From positions 24,939-88,938 of the IMG/VR virus record IMGVR_UViG_3300032805_000003: DNA of 64,000 nucleotides; one strand, given 5' to 3'. Position numbers and translations under genes: made by a program. The notes below the pieces were generated by a model. The model saw only the letters and a list, made by a program, of their open reading frames with translations, made no database searches and had not been told where the DNA came from. This document shows, in pieces, positions 28,394-34,854 of this stretch (positions are counted from its first letter, which is position 1; every line of letters begins with the position of its first letter). Origin of the DNA: a virus.

Positions 28394-30385
28394 GTGCCTC
28401 TCCGTGATTACCTGCCTGCGCCGCGGCCGAAAGGACGGCACCACGCCCCGCCGGTGATCACCGAAGCCGCGCCCCAGTACACCCGCGCCCAAGGCGCCCA
28501 GAACCGGGTGACACCGTCTCCCGAGCGCGCAGGGTTCGTCTGGGGCATCCCCCCGGGCGGGCTGGATGAATACAACCAGGCCACCGGCGCCAGCACCCAG
28601 ACCGACCGTAAATCCCTCATGCAACAGCTGTACGAGGGATACGTCGCCTGCCCGTGGGCCTGGTCGTGCGTTCAGGCGATCGCCCGCACAGTCACCAGCG
28701 GCGGGCTGGTCACCCAATGGGACGGCGACACCGACAACGCGAACCCGAAAGCCCCGGACAAGCCAGACAACGTGCTGGCGCTGGAACGGCTGCTGGCGTT
28801 CGTCAACCCGCAGCAGAACATCCGCCAGCTGTGCCGGAACATCATCGCCGACTTGCAAGTCTTCGCCGACGCCTACATCGAGATCGTCTGGTGGGGGAAC
28901 CTGCCGGTCGCGTTGTACAACCAGGACAGCCCGACGACGTACCCGGTCGCTGACGAACACGGCGCGATCACCAAATACGTCCAGATCACCGACTTCGGCC
29001 AGCGCGCCAGCTTTGACCCGCGCGAGATCATCCATATCTCGCTGGACGCAGCCCGCCCCGGCGTCCAGGGCGTGTCCCCGATGCAAGCCGCCTTGCTGCC
29101 GGTGACCGCCTGGCTGTTCGCTGCTGCAGACGGGAAAGAAGGCTTCCGCAAAGGCCTGCCCCCGTCGTTCCACGCCGACTTCCCCGGCGGGGCGCAAGAG
29201 AAAGAGATGCGCCTGTGGCGCGACCAGTACTACACCCAGAACCTGGGCGCCCGGAACATCGGAACCCCGGTGATCACCAAAGGCGGTGTCCGGCTCACCG
29301 AACTCCAGCAAGGCCGGATCGCGGACGTCCTCCAGTTCAAGAACCAGTGCCGGGACGAGATCTTCGCCACCTTCGGCGTCCCGCCGTCGAAAGCGACAGT
29401 GATCGAATCCGGCAACCTGGGCGGCGGCACCGGGGAAGCGCAAGACAAGTCGTACCGGATCGACACCTGCGACCCGATCGCCGAGCTGGTTGAAGAAGCG
29501 TTCAACTATGCGCTGACCCAGCAGGCGTTCGGCATCGACGACTGGCACCTCGAGTTCGTCGACACCGACTACCGGGACTCTCAGGTGATCGAGCAGATCC
29601 GGGACATGCGGCTCCGGAACGGGTCATGGACCCGGAACCGGTACTCCGCTGAAATCGGCGAACCGCCGGTCGAAGGCGGCGACGACGCAGTCCTGGTCGA
29701 CCGGCAGAACCTGGTGCTCTGGTCAGACATGCGAGCCATGTCCGCGGCGATGGTCGCGTCGAAACAGCCGGCTGGCCAGCAGCTTGCGGCGCTCCAGCCA
29801 GGTACCCAGCCGCCAGCCAGCCCGCCCGCCCCGGACGACCAGGACGACGACCAGGATCCGGATGCCCGCGAGACAGCCCGCCGGTACGCGACGGCGTACC
29901 GGATCCGGCTGGCCGCGGCGCTGAAAGCGCTGCCGGTCCTCACCGAAGCACATCCGGCGCTCGCTGACGCCAGCCAGGCTGTTTATGACCAGCTGGCGCA
30001 AAACTTCCCTGCCCGGTCGATCGGCTGGGTGCGTGACCTGGAATGGGAAGGACCGGTGCGAGTCCCGGCTGACCATATCGACGTCCAGCATGCAGACGAG
30101 TGGGCCGCCAGCCATGACGGACGTTTGCCCAAGTTCGTCAAAAAGCTGAAGCGACGCCAGCGCAACGGCCGCGAGCTCAAGCCGGCGGTGTATGTCCGGA
30201 CCCCCGGCCAGCCGAAAGACGTGATCGTCGACGGGCATCACCGGACGCTGGCGTACCTGGACCAGGGGCAAGCACCGCTGGCGTACATCGGGCGGGCGTC
30301 CAGCGACCAGGGCCCGTGGGACGAGCTTCACGCCGCCCAGTATCCGGATCATCACCACCGGCCGGATGACAACCAGATGCAGTAA
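28394..30385 (+). CDS. Portal protein with C-terminal ParB-like domain
   Basis: The first about 450 residues are a phage portal: GYVACPWAWSCVQAIARTVT, CRNIIADLQVFADAYIEIVW, EIIHISLDAARPGVQGVSPM, FKNQCRDEIFATFGVPPSKA, then NYALTQQAFGIDDWHLEF. Portals form the dodecameric DNA entry ring and head-tail connector. After an Asp/Pro-rich linker, residues about 536-636 add a ParB/sulfiredoxin-like module (PARSIGWVRDLEWEGPVRVP, LKPAVYVRTPGQPKDVIVDG, HHRTLAYLDQGQAPL), with DGHHR near residue 613 as the family's key motif. At 663 residues it is longer than usual for a portal because of this addition. Confidence 0.9.
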   Translation: MPLRDYLPAPRPKGRHHAPPVITEAAPQYTRAQGAQNRVTPSPERAGFVWGIPPGGLDEYNQATGASTQTDRKSLMQQLYEGYVACPWAWSCVQAIARTVTSGGLVTQWDGDTDNANPKAPDKPDNVLALERLLAFVNPQQNIRQLCRNIIADLQVFADAYIEIVWWGNLPVALYNQDSPTTYPVADEHGAITKYVQITDFGQRASFDPREIIHISLDAARPGVQGVSPMQAALLPVTAWLFAAADGKEGFRKGLPPSFHADFPGGAQEKEMRLWRDQYYTQNLGARNIGTPVITKGGVRLTELQQGRIADVLQFKNQCRDEIFATFGVPPSKATVIESGNLGGGTGEAQDKSYRIDTCDPIAELVEEAFNYALTQQAFGIDDWHLEFVDTDYRDSQVIEQIRDMRLRNGSWTRNRYSAEIGEPPVEGGDDAVLVDRQNLVLWSDMRAMSAAMVASKQPAGQQLAALQPGTQPPASPPAPDDQDDDQDPDARETARRYATAYRIRLAAALKALPVLTEAHPALADASQAVYDQLAQNFPARSIGWVRDLEWEGPVRVPADHIDVQHADEWAASHDGRLPKFVKKLKRRQRNGRELKPAVYVRTPGQPKDVIVDGHHRTLAYLDQGQAPLAYIGRASSDQGPWDELHAAQYPDHHHRPDDNQMQ

Positions 30386-30422
30386 CCAGCGAACGTCACC
30401 GCCAGCCGGTACTATCAGGCGC

Positions 30423-30572
30423 ATGACAGCGCAACTTGCCACAGAACTGCGTGATTCTGTGCGACGTTGCCGGCGCCGGCTGCCCATGAGCTCGGACGAC
30501 GAAACGCCGCAATGGTGCCAGCGGCCAGCCGGTCACCAGTTCGGCTGTTCACCAGTGCCGGACCAGTCCTGA
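30423..30572 (+). CDS. Small hypothetical protein, 49 residues
   Basis: The product begins MTAQLATELRDSVRRCRRRL and ends TPQWCQRPAGHQFGCSPVPD plus QS, a WC..H..C cluster like those of other small zinc peptides here. Its stop overlaps the next start as TGATG, which supports translation as part of the run of tiny genes between portal and MuF. Confidence 0.5.
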   Translation: MTAQLATELRDSVRRCRRRLPMSSDDETPQWCQRPAGHQFGCSPVPDQS

Positions 30573-30838
30573 TGGCTGGCAGCCCGATGGTCAGCATCCC
30601 GATCAGGCTCGAGGCAGACCATCTCACCGGCGCGATCGACCTTATGATCAAGCATCTGACCGCTTTGCGTGACGACCTGGTCGCCTACGCCGCCGGTGAT
30701 GATCCCCGGATGCTGGACGATCTGGAGTACCGGACTGGTGCAGCACCCCGGTTCGTGTGCACCAGGCACGGGTGGGCGTCGAACTTCACCCCGTGTCCGC
30801 GCGCCGGCCACGCACCAGCCGGAACCCAGCGGCTGTGA
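30572..30838 (+). CDS. Small hypothetical protein, 88 residues
   Basis: Starting at ATG 30572 (TGATG overlap), the protein has a helical N-terminus (RLEADHLTGAIDLMIKHLTA, LRDDLVAYAAGDDPRM) and a Cys/His end (APRFVCTRHGWASNFTPCPR, AGH). It may bind one zinc ion. It is coupled to the genes on both sides. Confidence 0.55.
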   Translation: MAGSPMVSIPIRLEADHLTGAIDLMIKHLTALRDDLVAYAAGDDPRMLDDLEYRTGAAPRFVCTRHGWASNFTPCPRAGHAPAGTQRL

Positions 30839-30996
30839 ACGGCGCCGAATTCGGGCCTGACGGCAGCAACTGGCGCTGGAAAGCCAGCGTTGCCTGGCTC
30901 TGGCTGACCCGCCCGAGGCTGATGACCAGCCTCCGCCGCCGCGGCCCGAAGCATCTGATCACGGTGCCGTCGCACACCTTCGGAGACGGCCAGTGA
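30835..30996 (+). CDS. Small basic hypothetical protein, 53 residues
   Basis: This frame opens with GTG 30835 overlapping the previous stop. The peptide NGAEFGPDGSNWRWKASVAW continues with LWLTRPRLMTSLRRRGPKHL and has a Trp-rich amphipathic middle. No function is known; evidence is the tight four-base coupling on both sides. Confidence 0.5.
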   Translation: MNGAEFGPDGSNWRWKASVAWLWLTRPRLMTSLRRRGPKHLITVPSHTFGDGQ

Positions 30997-31115
30997 GCCA
31001 GCCTGACCCGCCCGCCGGTGACACACCAGCGGATGAACCCGGCCGGCGAGACTTCCCGGACTGGCCGATGACCGCGCAGGACGCGGCCGCGCTATTGCCG
31101 AAGAACATCGGCTGA
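30993..31115 (+). CDS. 40-residue hypothetical peptide
   Basis: A GTG at 30993 overlaps the preceding stop (GTGA). The peptide has an acidic, Pro-rich start (SQPDPPAGDTPADEPGRRDF) and a compact end (PDWPMTAQDAAALLPKNIG). It is too short for most callers. Coupling and clean spacing to the next ribosome site (AGGAGA before 31130) support it. Confidence 0.45.
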   Translation: MSQPDPPAGDTPADEPGRRDFPDWPMTAQDAAALLPKNIG

Positions 31116-31129
31116 CAGGAGACAAAGCC

Positions 31130-31387
31130 ATGGCACTGCTCGACGAACTTCTGCCCGCGCTGCGGGACCTGGCCTCCGGCGGTGACGCCCAGCTGGTCGC
31201 TGACGTCCAGCAACTGGAAGGAATCGTCAGCCGTCGCGCTGCTTCAGCTGCGGCGGCCGTCGACCAGGCGGAGACGGAGGCGAAAAGCTGGCTGGCGGAC
31301 CGTCTCAAGGGCGTGCTGCCTGCCCCGTCCGCTGCGGTGAGCGAGCCGGCGCCGGAGTCGCCTGACCAGGTGACGGAGACCAGCTAA
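31130..31387 (+). CDS. Hypothetical helical protein, 85 residues
   Basis: The protein MALLDELLPALRDLASGGDA is a run of amphipathic helices (VDQAETEAKSWLADRLKGVL) with a Pro/Ser-rich tail. It has a good AGGAGACAAAGCC ribosome site. Its size and composition suit an accessory or small head-associated protein. No family is recognised. Confidence 0.6.
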   Translation: MALLDELLPALRDLASGGDAQLVADVQQLEGIVSRRAASAAAAVDQAETEAKSWLADRLKGVLPAPSAAVSEPAPESPDQVTETS

Positions 31388-31399
31388 GGCGGTCGCTGT

Positions 31400-31831
31400 A
31401 TGGGCCGCGGCCCGATACCGGGCCGGCGCACCGTACCCGAGCCGGCTACCCGGCGTCGTGTTTCACCGGACAGCCGGCGTCCGGTCACCGGGATGCGCGG
31501 CGGGTGGGAACGCTTGAGCGAATGCGTCCAGCGCGCCCTGGATCCCGAGTTGTTTTTCCCCGGCGTCGGTGAAGAGATCGACCCGGGCGTGTTCGCCGCC
31601 TGCTCGGCGTGCCAGGTCCGGCAGCAGTGTCTTCGCCGCAGTCTGGCGGTCGACCAGGTGAGCCTGGCGCAAACCGGTTACCGGTTCGGGATCTGGGGCG
31701 GGCTGACACCCCGGCAACGGACGAACCTGATCGCCGGCCGGACTGTCCGGACCAGCATCCCGACCGGTGAACGGAACCGGTACAAGAAACGCACCGTCGC
31801 CGGGGCTGCGCTTAAGGCGGTGAACAGCTAG
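31400..31831 (+). CDS. Second WhiB-family protein
   Basis: The 143-residue protein has a basic N-terminal extension and then a WhiB-like domain: LSECVQRALDPELFFPGVGE, VFAACSACQVRQQCLRRSLA, and YRFGIWGGLTPRQRTN. All four cluster cysteines and the GIWGG turn are present. It differs from the WhiB protein at 16489-17043 in spacing and lacks the HTH extension, so it is not a recent copy. Placed in the late operon, it could tune host development or cell division genes during assembly, as reported for mycobacteriophage TM4 WhiB. That link is an analogy. Confidence 0.8.
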   Translation: MGRGPIPGRRTVPEPATRRRVSPDSRRPVTGMRGGWERLSECVQRALDPELFFPGVGEEIDPGVFAACSACQVRQQCLRRSLAVDQVSLAQTGYRFGIWGGLTPRQRTNLIAGRTVRTSIPTGERNRYKKRTVAGAALKAVNS

Positions 31832-31848
31832 AAGCCGGAGGGTTCGGG

Positions 31849-32343
31849 GTGGCCGACCGGCCTGTGGTAAGCGGAGGACCCGGTCGCAACCCGGGCGCAG
31901 CGGGTTTGACAGCAGACGGCCGTGTGGTCCCGCCTCCCGCCATCGACCCGGACGCCTGGCTAGATGACACTCCGCTGGAGCTGGTGTTCGCCGCCGGGGC
32001 CTGGCCGCGACGTCAGGCACGCGCCAGCCGGCGCCAGCTGCTGGAGACGCTAGCCAGCCATGGTGTGACCGAGCAGGATTACCAGCTGGTCGAACACGCC
32101 CGCGAGCTGGTTCAGGAAGTGAACCAGCGGCTGGCCAGACGCGGATCCGCGCTGGTGTACGCGGTCACGTTGCAGGTGTCACCGGAGCCGGTTCATCCGC
32201 CGCAGCGACTGGAAGAACGACCGGGTGACGTTCCGGCGGACCAGCCGGCGACTCAATGCGCCGTGACCGCGTTCAGCAGCCGAAACGTCGCCCATCGTCC
32301 GCTGAGTGAAGTACAAGCCGCGCCGGATCTGGTCCCAGGTTGA
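31849..32343 (+). CDS. Hypothetical protein, C-terminus overlaps antisense gene
   Basis: The GTG at 31849 begins MADRPVVSGGPGRNPGAAGL. Residues about 40-110 look like a real helical domain (DTPLELVFAAGAWPRRQARA, GVTEQDYQLVEHARELVQEV). From about codon 111 the frame runs antisense to the small leftward gene at 32179-32352 and becomes low-information. As at 24733, an inserted leftward cassette seems to have changed this gene's original end. The function is unknown; it sits between WhiB and MuF. Confidence 0.55.
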   Translation: MADRPVVSGGPGRNPGAAGLTADGRVVPPPAIDPDAWLDDTPLELVFAAGAWPRRQARASRRQLLETLASHGVTEQDYQLVEHARELVQEVNQRLARRGSALVYAVTLQVSPEPVHPPQRLEERPGDVPADQPATQCAVTAFSSRNVAHRPLSEVQAAPDLVPG

Positions 32344-32352
32344 ACGAGCCAT
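32179..32352 (-). CDS. 57-residue basic protein on a leftward cassette
   Basis: Starting at ATG 32352 after GGAGGTG, the peptide MARSTWDQIRRGLYFTQRTM continues GDVSAAERGHGALSRRLVRR and ends in a second basic helix (SFFQSLRRMNRLR). It resembles very small basic proteins (xRTLGDVxAxxRG..xxRRxxR) that I have seen in many actinophage genomes, function unknown. It has its own leftward operator/promoter (32372-32385), opposite to all neighbours. Confidence 0.62.
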   Translation of the reverse strand: MARSTWDQIRRGLYFTQRTMGDVSAAERGHGALSRRLVRRNVTRSFFQSLRRMNRLR

Positions 32353-32371
32353 CGCACCTCACCTCCCTCAT

Positions 32372-32385
32372 GTAGACAAACCTAC
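32372..32385 (-). promoter_or_regulatory. GTAG-CTAC operator/promoter (cassette 2)
   Basis: GTAGACAAACCTAC is identical to the copy at 40555-40568. On the leftward strand it gives TAGGTT as -10 (32384-32379) followed by TGTCTACAT and then an AGGGAGGTGAGG ribosome site. No good -35 is visible at 17-18 bases, unlike the other copies, so this may be an activator-dependent or mainly repressor-binding site. Confidence 0.6.
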
Positions 32386-32413
32386 ACCTGGCCGGCGACA
32401 CCCGGGGGCGATC

Positions 32414-33394
32414 GTGACTGATCTCGCCGAGCAAGCCCGGCTGGCGTACGCGGCCGGGTGGGCGCTGTCCGGCGGGCCGATGACTGCGCGTGTTCAGGCT
32501 GGCGGTGCCGCCGTCGTCGCCGCCAGCCTGAACACCCGCGATCCGGTGATCCTGGAAGTCGCGCTCCAGATCGGCAAGCTGGAAGGCACCTGGGCAACCT
32601 ACTTCCAGCGGCGGGAACGGCTGATCGCCGCCCAGACCGCCCTGGTGCTGAAGACCTGGCACCAGATCACCGCCAGCTTGCACCCCCGGCAGACGATCCG
32701 GCGGGTCAGCGCCGAACTCGGGCCCAAGCCGGATCCGGTGCAAGCCCGCGAGATCGCCGCAGTCGCCGCCGCCGGCTTGCTGTCCGGCGTGTACGCCCAC
32801 GACTCGCATCACCAGCTGCAGCAGATAGTGCAGGACGCGCTGAGGGCTGCGGCAGCTGAAGGCCAGGCCGGGTCGCTGGCGATCGCCGCCGACCGTCTTG
32901 GCCGGGCGTTCAGTTTCACCAGAACGTTCCGGATCTTGTACGGCCAGCTCGGGACGCTGCCCGAGTTGCCGTTGCTAGCCCAGCAATGGATCCAGCGGAT
33001 GATCGCCGGGGCTGCATCCTCCACCGGGTCGCTGATCGCCCGCATGATCACCGCCGGCAGCACCGAAACCGAAGTCGAGGCTGCGGTCACCAGCGCGCTC
33101 GGCACCGGCCTGGACGCAGCCGCCGGGCGGGCGGTGAAACTGTTCCTGGATCAGGCGATGACCCAGGCCATGTCTCAGGCGTCGATCCAGCTGTATCAGG
33201 CTGAAGGCGTCAGCCAGGTGTACTTCCTGACCGCCGGCGACGCCGCCGTCTGCGTCATGTGCCAGGAGGCGGCAGACGGGAACCCGTACACCACCCAAGA
33301 CGTCCCGACTCCCGGGCTGCATCCGGACTGCCGGTGCACCGTCACTCCAGCAGACCCGGAGCCGTATCAGGCGCTCGCCGCCTACCTGCCCTAG
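32414..33394 (+). CDS. MuF-like minor head protein
   Basis: I place the start at GTG 32414; the longer frame from 32306 crosses the leftward cassette. The 326-residue protein is helical (EQARLAYAAGWALSGGPMTA and onward). It ends with the Mu gpF-like zinc region: YFLTAGDAAVCVMCQEAADG, NPYTTQDVPTPGLHPDCRCT. CxxC, H and CxC are at about residues 280-312. Such proteins bind near the portal inside the head and may be ejected. Position two genes after the portal block is typical. Confidence 0.85.
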   Translation: MTDLAEQARLAYAAGWALSGGPMTARVQAGGAAVVAASLNTRDPVILEVALQIGKLEGTWATYFQRRERLIAAQTALVLKTWHQITASLHPRQTIRRVSAELGPKPDPVQAREIAAVAAAGLLSGVYAHDSHHQLQQIVQDALRAAAAEGQAGSLAIAADRLGRAFSFTRTFRILYGQLGTLPELPLLAQQWIQRMIAGAASSTGSLIARMITAGSTETEVEAAVTSALGTGLDAAAGRAVKLFLDQAMTQAMSQASIQLYQAEGVSQVYFLTAGDAAVCVMCQEAADGNPYTTQDVPTPGLHPDCRCTVTPADPEPYQALAAYLP

Positions 33395-33407
33395 AAGGAG
33401 GCCTCGG

Positions 33408-33848
33408 ATGGCTGACGATCCGGTACGGCTTATCTGGTCGCTCGCCGGCTCAGGCGAAGGCGTGACGCTGACCGCCAGCGGCAACTCGGGCAGCTGGTCA
33501 TCCAGCAACCCGAACGCCAAAAGCCCGGTCGACTTGCGCTGGGTCGACGACGTCTGGATGTCCGTCAGCGTCGCCGGCGCGTCCGGCACCACCCCGACGC
33601 TGAAAGTCAACCTGAACGCTTTCGACGACCAGGGCAACCTGTTCGGCGGCGGCGCCAGCCCGCTGCTGGTCGCCCCCGCATCCGGGTCGATCACCGGCGC
33701 CGGGCAGACCGTCGTGTTCGGTGGCCGGCACGGCGGATCCGGCGGCTCGTACTTCGTGCTGCCGGAATGGGGTCAGGTGTCCTGGACGCTCGGCGGCACC
33801 AGCCCGTCGTTCACCGGCGTCGAAATCGCGCTCTACGGCCGCGGCTGA
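33408..33848 (+). CDS. Beta-rich putative head decoration protein
   Basis: The 146-residue protein starts MADDPVRLIWSLAGSGEGVT and alternates Gly/Ser with hydrophobics (WMSVSVAGASGTTPTLKVNL, GSYFVLPEWGQVSWTLGGTS), as expected for a small beta sandwich. It lies between MuF and two small paralogous beta proteins. Decoration or head-surface role is inferred from place and composition only. Confidence 0.6.
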   Translation: MADDPVRLIWSLAGSGEGVTLTASGNSGSWSSSNPNAKSPVDLRWVDDVWMSVSVAGASGTTPTLKVNLNAFDDQGNLFGGGASPLLVAPASGSITGAGQTVVFGGRHGGSGGSYFVLPEWGQVSWTLGGTSPSFTGVEIALYGRG

Positions 33849-33902
33849 ACCCCCGGCACACCTGCCAACCGATCAACACCTCGAGCCCAGGAGGACTCAG
33901 CC

Positions 33903-34226
33903 ATGGCGAAGAACCAGATCCTGACCGAGTACGACGACAACGGTTTCCCGGCGCAGGCGTGGGAGACCTTCCCGGTCACCCTCGGCGGCCTCCAGACCGT
34001 GAAAGCGGGCCCGGGCCGGCTGGTGAAAGTCACCGTCACCACGGCGACCGCGTCAGCGGCGGCGACGATCTACGACAACGCTTCCGCCGGCTCCGGCACC
34101 GAGTTGCTGGTGATCCCGGCCGCCGCGCCGGCGGGGACGGTGTACGACGTCCAGCTGCCGGCGGCGAACGGGATCACCGTGTCGTCGTCAGGAGCGACCG
34201 GCGGCATCACCGTCGGCTACAGCTGA
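33903..34226 (+). CDS. Small beta-rich structural protein, paralogue A
   Basis: The 107-residue protein begins MAKNQILTEYDDNGFPAQAW after CAGGAGG. It shares about half its residues with the next gene, including NGFP.QA, AGxGRLxxVxVTTAxxS, TxYDNASAGSGT, VIP, and LPAANGITxV with a VGYS end. The tandem copy suggests neofunctionalised head proteins. The repeated YDNASAGSG segment is the most conserved part. Confidence 0.65.
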   Translation: MAKNQILTEYDDNGFPAQAWETFPVTLGGLQTVKAGPGRLVKVTVTTATASAAATIYDNASAGSGTELLVIPAAAPAGTVYDVQLPAANGITVSSSGATGGITVGYS

Positions 34227-34281
34227 CCGGCGCCCGCGTCTTTTCAGCCACATCGGGATCTAGGGAAGAGACGGTCAAGCC

Positions 34282-34611
34282 ATGGCCAAGAACGGGCTGT
34301 TCACCAACTACGACAACAACGGCTTCCCGGTGCAGGCGTCGTACACCGAGCCGGTTGCCGCCGGCGCCGGGACGACGACGATCAAAGCCGCAGCCGGCCG
34401 GCTGTGCCGGGTCGTCGTCACCACCGCCGGGACCTCCTCCGACAACCTGACGTTGTACGACAACGCGTCAGCCGGGTCAGGCACCGTCCTGGCGGTGATC
34501 CCGGGCGGCGGGACAGTCGGCACCGTGTACGCGCTGGATCTGCCGGCGGCGAACGGGATCACCGCGGTGAACGTCGCCTCCGGTCCGGCGGTCACAGTCG
34601 GCTACAGCTGA
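34282..34611 (+). CDS. Small beta-rich structural protein, paralogue B
   Basis: The 109-residue product (MAKNGLFTNYDNNGFPVQAS) is the downstream duplicate of the gene at 33903. It keeps YDNASAGSGTVLAVIPGGGT and LPAANGITAVNVASGP, and ends in VGYS. The first halves differ most. Both genes have their own AGG-rich ribosome sites. They may form different lattice contacts on the capsid. Confidence 0.65.
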   Translation: MAKNGLFTNYDNNGFPVQASYTEPVAAGAGTTTIKAAAGRLCRVVVTTAGTSSDNLTLYDNASAGSGTVLAVIPGGGTVGTVYALDLPAANGITAVNVASGPAVTVGYS

Positions 34612-34614
34612 CCA

Positions 34615-34854
34615 GTGCCCAGTCCGGCACAGCAGGCGAAAGCCGCAGCTGAACGAACCCGGTTCACCGCCATGCTGCTGGAGGTTCTGGCTGACCCGGA
34701 GATCCGGCGTCAAGTGCAGGCGGCGCTGCGGCACACCAGCGCCGATTCTGGCCAGCGGCCGGGCCGGCGACGCGAATACGCGACGACGACGGCTAAAGCC
34801 CGCGAGTTGAAGACAGCACGGCTAGCAAGCCGGGGAGGCGTGCGGAATGGCTAA
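34615..34854 (+). CDS. Hypothetical basic protein, 79 residues
   Basis: The GTG at 34615 gives PSPAQQAKAAAERTRFTAML followed by LEVLADPEIRRQVQAALRHT and a basic disordered tail. The ADPEIRRQVQAAL helix is the only structured-looking region. It overlaps the protease-scaffold gene by eight bases, so it is translated with it. No function is known. Confidence 0.55.
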   Translation: MPSPAQQAKAAAERTRFTAMLLEVLADPEIRRQVQAALRHTSADSGQRPGRRREYATTTAKARELKTARLASRGGVRNG

